NCBI GenBank assembly: GCA_033725935.1
Contig: MU867077.1
Location: forward strand, 506,776-570,775
Direction of reading: 5' to 3'
Length of the DNA stretch: 64,000 bases
Origin: Cladorrhinum sp. PSN259
Lineage: Eukaryota > Ascomycota > Sordariomycetes > Sordariales > Podosporaceae
A program made the position numbers and the translations under genes. The notes under the pieces are model-generated. The model had not been told where the DNA came from. It made no database searches and worked only from the letters and a program-made list of their open reading frames with translations. Shown here one piece after another: positions 34,422-47,085 of the stretch; position 1 is the stretch's first letter; each line of letters begins with the position of its first letter.

Positions 34422-37400
34422 TTACTCCTCTTCCTCACCAGCAGTCAAAACATCCCGGACACCTTCCAACATCCTCACCACCTTCTCCTCCAGCACCGTC
34501 TCACACTCCTCCTTATCGTTTCTAGCCTTCATTCCCCTCCACTCCATTTCCCTCCCGCCGAGCGGCAACAGCCTCTCCCTCAGTACCTTCCTACTAGCCA
34601 ACCAGAACTCCACATTCTCCAGTACGTTGCCTGAATCCCACGAGATAACCTCTGGTATATCCCTACCATTCCCGTTTGCCCTCAGCGCTGAAAGGACCCT
34701 AACCAACAACGCAAGCGAGTGAATCTCACTGACAGCTAGCAACGTAACGAACTGCGGTGAGTCCTTTGAGGAGGTGGTCCTGCTCATGCCCGGAGCCTCA
34801 ATACGTTCAACTGAGGACTGAAGGAGGTTGGGGAACTGATTCAGGACAAATGCCACTTCAGGTGCGATTGTGGCCCCCAATGCGCCCAAAATGTTGAGGA
34901 GCAAAGGAAGGATGCCCTTAGCCCAGATCGAGTAACACCTTGCTGCGCCAGCGTTCTCCGTGAATGGTCCGACATTCTTACGTCTCAGAAAGCCAGCGAG
35001 GTTGGCAGAGGTGATACGTCCCAGCAGGCCATCGCAGGCGAGCTGTTCTGCAATCATCGGGAGAGCAGAAAGCTCAAGGAGGAAGAGCAAAGAAAGCTCT
35101 CCATAGATTGGGTCTCCGTTTTCTGCGAGCTTGTCTGACCAGGAAAACAGAGACGAGGCTACTTGGAAGACGTTGTGGGACGACATGATGTTGAGGACTT
35201 GCAGCTGGCAGGCCTCGATTCCTGGCACGGTAAGGCATGCTTGCAGGATGGCAGTTATGAGTGCCAAATCTTCTGGCGTAGTTGGGGATTCAGATTCGTG
35301 TACTAGAGCAGCGAGCGTACGGAAAGACTGGCCAATCACGCGGTCCAGAATCGTCAGGACGAGCTGAGTGACTGCTACTGACGTTTCTGGACCGTTCTTT
35401 GCTGGGACGGCGTTCGCCGAGTGGCGCGTTCCTCGAAGAGTGACGAAAAGTATCTTGAGGAGAGTGCGGTAGTACGAGATGCTCTCCTTGCTGAAGGGGC
35501 TCTCCAGACCATTGATAGTCGACGAGACGAGGGTGAGAAGCTGGGTGATATCCTTTGGCAGGTGCGAGGAATCAGCCAGTCGCTGCAGCAACGTCAAGGT
35601 CAGGTTTGCTCTTGAATTGGAAAGTCTAACGAAAATGTTCTCGGCAGATGGCGGTCTCTGATTCGAGTCGAGACATTGTTCGGCCACCTGCACCATCATC
35701 TTCGCCATGGTCGCGTTGCTTGGCAACAAGCAAATACTGAGCTCGAGTATGAGATATTCCCAGGCGTGAAAGAGTGCCTAATTCTTCTAGTTAGTAAACC
35801 AGTCTACTTGGAAAAGCACCATTGTGACCAAAACTTACCACCTGAGCCTCCACGAGCGACAAGTTCAGATTTGCCGTCTCCATCTCCTTCCTGAACCCAT
35901 TCTGCTTTGTCCCAGCCCAGCTTGCATCATAGGCAAGCATTTCCTCAGCGAAGTTCAAAGCATAGTAGTAATGCGAACCGAGATCTCTCGGCGCCAAAGC
36001 TGTCCTCTTGAAATCACACACCTCTACCCCTGAATACCTGTTTGAGAAATTCCTTGTAAAGTTGGAATGCAAAGAGTTGTTGTACCCAGACACCTGCACG
36101 CCGTTCCTCAGGAAGTAATCCAAATCACCAATCACATCAGCAGCGAATGTCTGCTCTTGACGCATCTGCCGCAAATGGTACAGCTGCATAGCAAACGTCT
36201 CGGCAATATATGCTGCTATCCTGGCCTGGTAACCAGCCTCCTCCGGGCTGTTCTTGGAAACAACCGAAGGAGATTTAAGGTTATGGACGTAGGCACGAAG
36301 ATCCTTGAGGAAGCTTTGATCTTTCTGCATAGCAAAGATAGTCCAAGCCCAGTAGTTTTGTGCTGAAGTGAAAAAGTCGAGGATGGCAAGAGTTTCGCGG
36401 CTCGGTAACGTCTTGATCAAGCGGAGCTTATCCAACGCTGTCGACAAAACAGAGCCTGGGGAAAGCTGGGAAATCTTGGCGTCACCCTTGAGAGCTTCAC
36501 GCGGAGTCTTGCCGGTAAGAAGACAGTTCGCCATCCACTGTTGTCGATTTCGCATAATGACTGCGAAGAACTTCCACGTGCTAACGACTTCTGATATCCT
36601 GTCAAAAGGCTTGTCGAGCTGCGAGGCAATCTGGATAAACGAACGAGAAATCTGGGGCCCAAGGTATCCCAGGAGTGACGGCGGCTCGCCACTGCCCTTT
36701 CCAGCGCTTTCAACCAGTGCGCTGAGCAGAGAGATTGCTGGCGTCTTGAATGAGTGTCTGATGGCAGGTAGACGGGCAATCAGAGAAGCCGACTTGAACA
36801 GCTGGGTCTGGATGACAGAAGAGGGCAAATCGAGGTAACTCGAAACTCTTAAAAGGGTGGTAGCAAACGAAAGTCCCACCGTCAGTCTTTCTGACACGAT
36901 CCTTGCTCGTTGAGGGTAGAGCGTCGAGTCGGGGATTTGGAAAGCTGCAAGCAAAGTGGCCAAAAGTGGTTGAAACCGAAGAGAGCTCGATGAAGTTGAT
37001 AAAAAGCCCTCCACAATGTATCTAGCAGCAGGGGCGAGGGAGCCTGTCAAGCTGTTCGGAGCTTCTACTGATCCGATGCTGAATGTGTAGTAAAGCAGCT
37101 TGTTCAAAATACCCACAATGTCGTGCACTAGAATGCTACGGTCAACCTCCGAAGGGAATCTCCACGTCGCCGAATTTTCAAAAACGTCGACAGAGGACTG
37201 GGCTATCGAGAGGCACACCTGCGATAAGATCTTTTCAGATATCCCAGGCCAGGGATTCTCTTCTGCCCTTGATCGGGGGCTAGAGACTGTGCCCGTTCTT
37301 CTCTGTACCGCACTGGTCGCGGCACTCTCTACCAAGCTAGAAAATAGCTTGACAGCAGAGTCGAGGAAATCGAACCGCTCAGCAACCATATCGAGGTTTC

Positions 37401-40050
37401 CAGTGATTCTGGACAGGCGGCCGGAGCGTGACTCATTATTAATGAGGCCACAGCCGGACATGTATGCCCAGACTCGCCCTGGCTGTACTGGTAGTACCGC
37501 ATGCAAAAACTGAAGACACGATGACATGATGCCAACCCTACCGGCATCAAGGTCCGACGGGTCCACCTCGATCAAGCTGTCCAAGAACCCGCTAATGACC
37601 TTGATAATATCATTGTTGCGCGGTAAAATACGGCTTGCCTCCTGGATAACCCGCGTACCGGCCTCAAGATTTACCTTGCCACCAGAGCCTGAGCCCCTAA
37701 GCACTTCAACCCGCAAAACAGTAGCCAACAACGCAATGCTCTCTGCTACCTCATCCACAGAGAGGTAACCTAGGCCGGTAGCATAAGCACCCGCGGCCAG
37801 GTTCACCTCGAGACGCTTTCCGAGTAGGGCCAAGGTTGAATGCTCGAATTCCAACTTGGCCACTTTGCCGACATCCGTTACGAACCGCCCAAACGTCCCA
37901 CTCGGTATGGTAAACAACTCCTGAGGAATGTACCTTTTGTGTGAAGGTGGGCTAAAAAGGTTAATATCACCGATCAAGACAAAGGAGTTGGTATTCTCCT
38001 CTTCAAATACGAGCTCATATGATTTATCCCACTGAGAGTTCCATTCGAGGGTCAAACTGGGGGTCTTTAGGAGTAGGCCTAATATCAGTTCCGAGTTTTC
38101 GGTTTCCGACGCTAGAGCTGCAAGACAGGAGCGGTAAAGGGTCGATAGAGGGAGAAATTCGTAAGGGAACCTGTTCTGCGCCTGGTTGGTGTATTGGCCC
38201 CTCAGGGTTTCGTCGGTAAACATGCGGGTGTATACATCCAAAGCGGGTCCGTTCACGGCATCTGGAGATATGTCCCAATACTGCTTTCCGACGGAAAGGA
38301 TTGAAAGGATACATGAGACAGGCTCTGACTGATAACCCACAACATGGGAACCCCTCTTCAAGAGGTCTTGGAAGACCACACGTGCGCGAGCGCCCACCAC
38401 CGGCCTGAAAGCTGATACTTGGCCGTGTCCCAGACATGCGGCCATTTCCGATATTAATTCGTAAACCTGCCCCCGGGCCGTAACCGCCATGGCCATGTTT
38501 TCTGCCAACTGGGTATCTCGCTCCAAGTTTTGGGTAGTCAAAAACAAGTCATAAGGTGATTGTTCGATTGAGACGATACTGCCGGCCGAATTTCGTCTCT
38601 GGCGATTTTCTGGCGTTGGAGGGGCTTGATACTCTATCTCAAACCCAGCTTGCGCCCGCTGGTTCTGCAGCAGGTCCCGCCGTTCCGCTCTTTCCTGATA
38701 TCCCAGATGCATTTGATGTATAATCAATGACCACGCAAATATGACAGGCTGGGGGGTTATTAAACCAGCACGCGCAGCGCCTTCAATCGTGTTGTGGACA
38801 TGGGTCAAAATGTCGCTGGAGGAGAGGTAGGGCTCCTCATTCTCGACCAAGTCAACGTCCTGAGCCAAATACAAAAGCGTCCGGTCGATATTGAGAAGCT
38901 TAAGTGAAATAGCAACCACCAAGCTCCTGAGTGGTAATATCAACTCTGCAATAAGTTCATGGCCGCCGACAAGGGGTTCGAGAAACTCGTAGGTATCCAC
39001 AAAAGTAAACCACTGTATGACAACCTCTGGAGGGCTGAAAAGGGGTCCGGCGAGGTCCAAAATCTGGAAGGTAAGGGACATAGCATGGGTGGCCTCGGTG
39101 AGCGCTGTCCGAACCCAGTCCAACTCCAATTGCTCTGTCAGGATGTTCTCGTCAACCTCAGCTGGACCAATCTGTGATCGGTCGATGCAACCAGGAAGAA
39201 TTTCAAGGTATGCTGGCGCCAAGGCCTCAATCCTTGAAGGGTCGGCGTTTGGGTCTAGATCATCGTAACCAAACCCCTCCTTCATAATATCGAGCCGCAA
39301 CTTGTCGAACTCGGGGGTAGTAGCCGAGGGTCGAGAGTACAGGAGCAGTGCGATGAGAGTATCGACTGAGCTCAAGAATGAACGTCTCTCGGCCAAGTAG
39401 GTAGTAAGGATGCGCTGACGGCGGCTGGTCACACTCTCGAATTCTGCCCAGTTCGACTCAGCATCGACAACCGCTGACACGTTAAGGATGGAAAGAATGC
39501 TCGAGGCTTGCGCATCGCTGACACCAGCAGCTTCCTGGATGTTTGCGACATCTTGTGTCGATAGGGGTCCGGTTAAGTGACTGTGGGCGCGCGACTGAAA
39601 CTCAACCAGTACAATACGCAGGGCGGCGACCTCGTTGGTGTTTACATTCTTGCTGAGCCACTTTGCATCCTCCTTGATTGCATTGACGTCGAAAGAATCG
39701 TTTGGTGATGGTGCTACCTTGATAACGCCAATCTTGGTGTCGAAATCGGCCTTGTATTGGCTGGTAGAAGGCTCAAATGTTTTGGTGGGTGTTTGAAGCA
39801 ATTGGTGGACATAGGGATCTCGGAGGAAAGCTGCGACGGCGGGACTGGTGAGGCGATCGCATGTTGTATCTTCGAGAGCAGATGCGACGAGTCTCCAGGG
39901 GCTGTAAGAGAAGAAAAAGGATCAGCTTGGTTATCTCAAGATGAAAAAATGCAATGCGACAACAGCAGCAACATACAGAATAATATTCTTGCCCGTCAAA
40001 CAATCACCCAATGGGGGAAAATATGTGTTATCGGTCAAGGTAGAAGCCAT
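34422..40050 (-). CDS. NUP188: Nucleoporin Nup188
   Basis: Large inner-ring scaffold nucleoporin, a superhelical protein related to Nup192/Nup205 that binds the Nic96 N-terminus. Exons 40050-39977, 39901-35839 and 35777-34422 join to 1830 residues, close to the known Chaetomium protein. The first exon supplies MASTLTDNTYFPPLGDCLTG, which continues across a 75-nt intron into PWRLVASALEDT; the second 61-nt intron (GTAAGT...TTAG) joins SLVEAQV to ALFHAWEYLILEL. The family-typical ALRIVLVEFQSRAHSHL and IIHQMHLGYQERAERRDLL segments are present. Nup192 was considered, but the N-terminus and length match Nup188. It is divergent from TRP1. Confidence 0.95.
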
Positions 40051-40718
40051 TGGTGCTGCTCTCCATCCGGGCCCGGCTCTCTGCAGATGGTGAGTATGTA
40101 TTTATCGGATGTTGAACCTGGCGACCGTCTAGGTGGTGGTGGTGGTGGGTGAAGCTCGAAAAAAGAGTGCCAAAAAAGATGCAGCACAAGATGGTTGGTT
40201 TACTTTCGGGACGCGCTCTCACCGGGCTCCAACCTCAGGTACGCGGGTCGCAACAAGCTCCTCCAAACCTTGGAAGGCACGAAGGCTGTTGCTCCCCAGA
40301 CCGTTTACAAGCCCGCTATTTTTCAGCCCAGGCCCACTTATATTTTCTTATCGATAATGTCTGACGGGACCCCGGCCGAGAAGCCAGGTGCTGACAGGGG
40401 AATCTCTCCGCTGTGTTAGCGCCATTTCCCTTTCCAGTGCAAAACAGAGTGGGATTCTTTATCGTTAAGTGCAGCAGTTTAAACAGCTTTCTCTATTCAA
40501 GTGTAAGATCGGAACATTGAGAGCTTTGCTTCTTTTGCCTTTAGAGAGTGGGGTGACTCATCAGAAGTGTCCTTTTTAACTTTCTTTTCTCCTTTCTATT
40601 TCCCACAAAACCCTTTGCTCACTTTCACTTGTCACTTGTCTGTCGACCAAGTGGCTAACTAGTTACTGGTCCCCCGAGTTCGGAAGAAGAAACGAGGGAC
40701 AAAAAGTCATCCTGCAAA
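40051..40718. promoter_or_regulatory. Bidirectional promoter region, NUP188 / TRP1
   Basis: 668 bp between divergent start codons. The TRP1 side is CT-rich (about 40565-40640) and holds a TGACTCA element (listed separately). The NUP188 side has a GGTGGT repeat at about 40131-40149, so the NUP188 leader is rich in CACCAC. Confidence 0.6.
40554..40560. promoter_or_regulatory. CPRE: TGACTCA site for CPC1/Gcn4 upstream of TRP1
   Basis: Perfect consensus (TGACTCA, within GGGGTGACTCATC) about 160 bp upstream of the TRP1 start. Tryptophan genes of ascomycetes, trp-1 included, belong to the cross-pathway (general amino-acid) control regulon driven by CPC1/CpcA/Gcn4. Motif and position fit an upstream activating site; binding itself is inferred. 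Confidence 0.65.
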
Positions 40719-43051
40719 ATGCCTGCGATTATCGACCACTCACCCCACCATCCCGACCCTTCACCCCTGGTACCAACGGCGTCGAACCTGATCTTGATTG
40801 ACAATTATGATTCCTTTACTTGGAATGTCTACCAATATCTTGTCTTAGAGGGTGCCAATGTGACGGTCTTCAGAAACGACGAGATCACCCTTGAGGAGCT
40901 CATCGAGAAGAAGCCCACTCAGCTGGTCATTAGTCCCGGCCCTGGACATCCTGGCACCGATTCTGGTGTAAGTCGCGATGTCATTAAGCACTTTGCCGGA
41001 AAGGTGCCTGTATTTGGTGTTTGCATGGGGCAGTAAGTTTACCACCACTACAGATAAATAAAACTCTTCGAATTCAAGGACTAACTTAGCCAAGACAATG
41101 CATGATTGACCTGTACGGTGGCGACGTGAGCTTTGCTGGTGAAATTCTGCATGGCAAGACATCTCCCCTAAGCCATGATTCAAAGGGTGTCTATGCTGGC
41201 ATGCCTCAGGGTTTGCCTGTCACACGTTATCATTCTCTTGCGGGGACCCATGTCAGCCTCCCAGATGTCCTTGAGGTGACTTCTTGGATTGCAAATGAGG
41301 ATGGGTCGAAGGGTGTTATCATGGGTATCCGCCACAAGGAGTACACCGTCGAGGGTGTCCAATTTCACCCTGAGAGTATTCTGTCTGCTGAGGGCCGGAC
41401 CATGTTCAAGAACTTCTTGCACATGCAGGGTGGCACCTGGGCTGAGAATGATCGCCTGCAGAAGGCATCGAAGGAGGCAAAGGCGGCTCCTGCAACTTCA
41501 AGCAAGCCCAACATCCTTCAACGGATATATGACCACCGTCGCGAAGCCGTGGCCGCCCAAAAATTGATTCCTTCCCAAAGACCCTCAGATTTGCAAGCTG
41601 CTTACAACCTAAATATCGCTCCTCCTCAGATCTCGCTTGTTGATCGCCTCCGTCGGTCACCATTCGATGTTGCTCTCGCTGCTGAGATCAAAAGGGCTTC
41701 GCCATCAAAGGGTGTCTTTGCCCTTGACATTGATGCTCCCACCCAAGCCCGCAAGTACGCCCTCGCAGGGGCCAGCGTCATCTCTGTCCTCACCGAGCCC
41801 AAGTGGTTCAAGGGCAGCATCGAGGACCTGCGCGCCGTCAGACAAGTTCTCAACGGCATGCCCAACCGGCCCGCCGTCCTCCGGAAGGAGTTCATTTTTG
41901 AGGAGTATCAGATTTTGGAGGCACGGCTGGCCGGCGCCGATACGGTTCTGCTCATCGTTAAGATGTTGACCATCGACGAGCTTACCCGCCTCTACAACTA
42001 CTCCTTGTCTCTTGGGATGGAGCCCCTGGTTGAAGTTCAAAACGCCGATGAGATGACTATTGCGATTCAGCTCGGCGCCAAGGTCATTGGCGTCAACAAC
42101 CGCAACCTGGAGAATTTTGAGGTTGATCTCGGCACCACTGGCCGGTTGAGGAGCATGGTTCCTAAAGAGACCTTCCTCCTTGCCCTCAGCGGTATCAACG
42201 CCCACCAAGACGTCCTTGACTGCAAACGTGACGGTGTCAACGGGGTCCTCGTCGGAGAGGCGATTATGCGTGCCCCGGACGCATCAAAATTCATCAGGGA
42301 GCTCTGTGCCGGTCCCGAGGCGCCAACGCCTGTGGCTTCATCTGACCCTCTGCTTGTCAAGATCTGCGGAACCCGCACTCCTGAGGCCGCCACTGAGGCC
42401 ATCAAGGCGGGTGCCAACCTCATTGGCATGATTCTGGTACCTGGCACAAAGCGATTCGTATCGGAGGAGACTGCGCTCTCCATTTCCAAGGCCGTTCAGG
42501 ATGCTCGGGCTGCCCCTACTTCCACTGAGGCGATTAAGCTCCCTCAAACGGCTACCGACTACTTCTCTGTCTTGGCCGAACTGCTTAAGAAGCACAGTCC
42601 CCTCCTTGTCGGTGTCTTTATGAACCAGTCATTGGAGGAGGTATTGGAGAAGCAAAGACTATTCAACCTTGATATTGTTCAGCTTCACGGGGATGAGCCA
42701 GTCGAGTGGGCTAGCCTTATCCCTGTCCCAGTCATTCGGAAGTTTGCGCCGGGACAGGTTGGCTTGGGTGTTAGGGGATATCATGCTGTTCCTTTGTTGG
42801 ATTCAGGTGCTGGAAGCGGGAAGACTCTCGATGTGGAGAGTGTCAAGGCCGAGCTGGAGAAGGATGAGAACTTGATGGTACTGTTGGCTGGCGGATTGGG
42901 CCCTGAGAATGTCCAGGAAGCTGTCAAGGCCCTAGGCGCATTGGCGGACAGGGTTATTGGTGTGGATGTTAGCAGTGGTGTCGAGACGGATGGGAAGCAA
43001 GATCTGGAGAGGATTAGGGGGTTTATCAAGGCTGCCAAGGAGATTAGATAA
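40719..43051 (+). CDS. TRP1: Trifunctional tryptophan biosynthesis protein (GATase / IGPS / PRAI)
   Basis: Fusion of three activities of tryptophan synthesis: glutamine amidotransferase subunit of anthranilate synthase, indole-3-glycerol-phosphate synthase and phosphoribosylanthranilate isomerase. Exons 40719-41032 and 41095-43051 (62-nt intron, GTAAGT...CCAAG) give 756 residues. GATase about 22-210 with catalytic Cys102 in VFGVCMGQ, the codon after which is split by the intron, and His196/Glu198 in VQFHPESI; IGPS about 244-510 with EIKRASPSKG and VLRKEFIF; PRAI from about 523 with VKICGTRTPEAA and ending in GVDVSSGVET. Domain order is that of filamentous ascomycete trpC/trp-1; in yeast the isomerase is a separate gene. 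Probably under cross-pathway control (CPRE upstream). Confidence 0.97.
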
Positions 43052-44127
43052 GTCCACAATATAGAGATATATAGCTAAATTAACAGCCTTTTGATGACTG
43101 ATGACACGCCAACTGATATGTTTATTTTCCATATCCGTTTCTCGACTGTGACTGACGCACAGACTGTCGAGAGATATGAACTTCTTCAGCCTTTTACCTC
43201 GCTCTGTATCTTTGTCACATCACAAGACGAGTAACTCTATTTTCTGCCTTCAGTCCATCTATTCCATCCCAACAACTCTATTCTAAGGGTGGCATAACCC
43301 CGGGGTTTTGCCCCATCTACTCCTTCCAAGCTAATTTATCTCGTGTAGTATGTGGTATATTTTCATCCCAGATACAAGCCATACATTTAACGCTTCTGGA
43401 AGGTACGGAAAGTATGGAGGGAAGGGTACGAGTAGCTGAATTCTTCTTGCCTACCTCACTGCCTAGGTACTTTTACTTTGCTGTTCTCTCCCAATATACA
43501 GTCTTCTGTGGCCCGACTGACTTTAAAACCTACTTCGAGTCTAATAAACCAGGACTGAAATGCATATACCCAGCAAATCTCCTCCCGTCGTTTTCCAAAC
43601 TAATAAAGTGAGAAGCTCCCTCCCTACTACCTTGCTTGTTTAGAGCTCAGCGACAAGCTTCTTTCCATTCTCGAGTAGGCCTTCTCTTCAAACACCCATA
43701 TCTAGATAACTTCCCATCTCCACCTTCCCCACTTCGCGTTGCTCTCACCAACCTGTTTTCACCGCCTGCTTCCAAAGCTCTTCATCAGGATACATTGAAA
43801 TTCCTAGCTTCGTTTCGGACCTTCCATCCAAACTAATCACACTCATGGTCTTCCCCCAGACCATCTCGTCTGACCACTTTCTTCTCCCATCACTATCATC
43901 TGCATCACAGTATCTTCTACAACTATCTCGACTTGCCAGCAAAGACTCGTCTGGTGTCGTCTGCAAAATCACTTTTTTCAGCTCTGCAGCACGTACAACT
44001 TCAAGAACCCTATAATTACCCCCTCCACGCAAGTTCCTGAGATTTTCGTAGTTAGCAATACATTCTCATTCATATTCTTTACTCTTGACCTCATCGAAAC
44101 TCACAAATTGGGGCCACACACCCAAAA
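43052..44127. other. Intergenic: TRP1 3' side and BRCT-WGR promoter
   Basis: About 1.1 kb, T/C-rich on the plus strand. It holds the TRP1 3' UTR and the leader of the next gene. Short frames at 43414-43836 have no recognisable product. Confidence 0.55.
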
Positions 44128-45744
44128 ATGGTACGCTTCAGAGCTCGCGATCTCACAAAGAGAGAAAAGACCCTCTTCAGTCACTTCACCATCGCGGTAG
44201 TACTCTGCAACCCCCCGGCCCACTGGAACGAGACAAACATTGCGCGATGGATCTCACTCAGAGGCGGCACATGCATACGCGAAGGCCGTGAGATTGACTG
44301 GAGAGCCTTGACACATATGGTTGTCGACGAACGAACGTTCAAGTTAAAGGGGCCAAAGGGTATCATTTTCCAGTTTCTCATGATATACTAAGCTTCCGTT
44401 TGGACTAACCACAGCTGTGATATCTTATAGTTAAGGAAGCACTCAGAATCAACAGAATTCACGTGGTTGCGCTCGAGTGGCTCGAGTTCTCCATGATACA
44501 AAAGAAGGTACTTCCCGTCAAGCAGTACTCATTCCGCGAGACACTGAAAAAGGAGAGAGAGGAAGAGCGTAGAATAAAGGAGGTTGCCAAGGGGAATGAG
44601 TTGGCTGAGAGAGCTGTCAACACCAGTGAGTTATCATGATTCTCGAAAGGCATAGAAGGGGGACAAGACTAACGTAACAAAAAGACTTCTACCGCGTATA
44701 TCATGATCAAACGCACTTTCGATACGAGTTGGAGATTACGAGAGAGGCCACTAGTGATGGGAACGAGGAGAACGGCCCGCCGGTGGTGGCTGGTGAGAGG
44801 GAGAAATACACACTGACGGTACGTACATGTGATATCACCCCAGCAACCCTCAGGGGTAAATATCAGCACAACATTCGATCTCAAGTGTCACAACCTCTCT
44901 TGATCTTATTCTCAGCATCGATATCACCCCCCACCACGCATTTCGCTTCAGTCTCATCTATATTAACTACCCTTTCAACTACAGATATACGAATCCCTCG
45001 CCCTCCCCCGACTGTACTTCTTCCTTGCCAAATTCTCTAAATCCAAGCATGACTCACAGCCCAAGTACTATCGCGCATCCGAAACACCGGGCCTCTTCTG
45101 GCAGGAATACCAGCTATTCAAGTCGTTCTTTTGCATCAAGACTGGTGTTCCCTGGGATCAGAGGCTCGTGGTCAAGATGGATGGTAGGAACGAGTACTTC
45201 CAGTACTTCCCGCCGGTAAGTTCTCTTCTTTACACCTAACTGGAAGAATACTGATATATATGTATATATGATACAGACCGGAGGCAAGCCCGTTGGGTGG
45301 GTTCCACCTGAGTATGTCCCAAAGGAGGACGTCGAGATGAAGCAGGACGGAGTTGAGGTGAAGAACAATGCGACGGGGCAGATGGCTGAGGAGCAGAAGC
45401 AGACTGAGGTAACGAAGGGAACTGAGGTAAAGACTGATGTTGAGATGCAGGGTATGGGCGGCACGAATGGAGACAAGGAGGAAGTTGACGCTGGGAAGGC
45501 GATTATAACGGAGATGAACGAGCAAGAGGAGAGGAAAGAAAGTGAGGACTCAGTCACGGGTTCTACCGAGGGAGCGGAGGGAAAATATCACGCGGTTGAG
45601 GCCGGTGCGCTCAACAGCACCGGTTGTGTCAGTGCATACACTGGCAGCATGTTTTCGCTCTCATCAAGCGACGAGAGCTGTACAGCCACACACAATGGGG
45701 CCTTCAAGCATCAAGAATGGACCTTGCTGCGTCGGAGGGATTGA
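44128..45744 (+). CDS. BRCT-WGR protein, PARP-like regulatory architecture without catalytic domain
   Basis: Exons 44128-44359, 44431-44625, 44685-44818, 44985-45215 and 45277-45744 give 419 residues; introns 71, 59, 166 and 61 nt, all GT-AG. Residues about 18-110 form a BRCT domain: HWNETNIARWISLRGGTC, then LTHMVVDERTFK, then VKEALRINRIHVVALEWLEF with the conserved Trp94. Residues about 144-275 resemble a WGR domain: YTLTIYESLALPRLYFFLAK, then YYRASETPGLFWQEYQLFK and FFCIKTGVPWDQRL; the WGR triplet itself is not kept. In fungal PARPs these two domains precede the helical and ADP-ribosyltransferase domains, but here a Glu/Lys/Thr-rich acidic tail of about 145 residues follows and the gene stops. 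BRCT and WGR domains bind phosphoproteins and DNA ends, so a DNA-damage or chromatin role is inferred. Confidence 0.8.
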
Positions 45745-47085
45745 GGAAGGGAAGTAACTTCGAGGTGAAGTTATTTGGTCCGTTTCTTTCCTTGCTCTTG
45801 TCATTATCTTCGCCTTTGTTTTGCCTTTTGATCTGTTTTTCCCCTCTTATTACTAAACCGATTCGATATTACTACGGTATCGTACTTTTGTTTTATTTCC
45901 ACTTTGCGGAAAGGTTAAAGACTTCATGGATGCGAACCAGCATGAGTTGAGGAGCTGATCTTGGAATGGGCATTGCAGATTTCTGGAGGATGGATATCAG
46001 AATTATTGCGGTGGCAGGAGAGCGATGATTTAAAAGAACGTGGATGAAGGGGAGCGGGCAAAGAAAGATTTTAGAAAAGATACATCAAATGAACTCGATT
46101 GCGTAATATTCATAGCGCGGGCAGGCATGAAACAATGAAAGAATGGGTCAATACGTCTCATGATATCACGATATATTACAACATTGACCTGTAGAATGTC
46201 TCATGTAAATTGATAACGTTCAAGACATAAACGGGGCCATAGTGAACATACCAGGTATTTCATGCTGAAACCATATATGAAAGGAGCCTCCCAAAAAGGA
46301 ACCCATCAGGCCATGCGTCTGCCATCTATCTATCCTCAGCAGCGCACCTTGATGGCCATTCTTCTGAACGCAAGCAGTACTTCCCCATATATAAGTAGCA
46401 ACGCCTTCTGGACAGCTCAATCCCCCGCTCTCTTTCTTTCTCCATCACGGACCCTTCCCACTCTTTCAAGTTGATTCGATATCGACACACGGAATGCAAC
46501 CGAAGATTCCGCACATATGCACATCTTAAAAATGTATTGAGCGCAGTGATGCTCATATGGTGTGCTCGTTTGGGGGTGAGACTTCAACCCAACGATCAAG
46601 CCTTTGCCAGTCCATCCGATCTTCCGAATTCATCCCTTCTCCCACACAGTCTTGTGGCTGCAGCTTGTGTTCCTGCCTGAGGTGACATCACCCGCTTCTT
46701 GGCACCAACCAACCCTAACCCATTTTCGTGAAACAGCATGTCACTGCCGTGGAACACTGTCTGTTGCATTTTCACGATAATGAGCAAGACATTGAATGTT
46801 TTCCGATATATCTCGGCCCAGAAACATGTCAATGCCTTCAACAATCGCACAGGTTACTCTTATGCCGCTGCTTGGTGCCTCACGGTTAGGGACATTGCAT
46901 ACTAGTGATAAGATAAGAATAACTCGATAGGTAACTTTCGGGGATTGGAGTAATTCATACAGCAGGTGTAACACACCAAAACTACGAGCATGCCCAGTTT
47001 TTCCCTCTTCTTGTAGATAAAACTTGCCAATCTTCTTCTTCATGGTAGATTGAGCAGCTGAGACAGCCTCGCCAAGTTGTTCAAG
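45745..47085. other. Intergenic between BRCT-WGR gene and NDUFAF7 homologue
   Basis: About 1.34 kb. The left part is T-rich and probably 3' UTR of the BRCT-WGR gene; I checked it for a missed PARP catalytic region and see none. Short frames at 46.2-47.1 kb on both strands have no family resemblance. Confidence 0.55.

Noticed and set aside
34422..40050. Nup192 as identity of the large nucleoporin
   Set aside because: The N-terminus, C-terminus and total length match Nup188.
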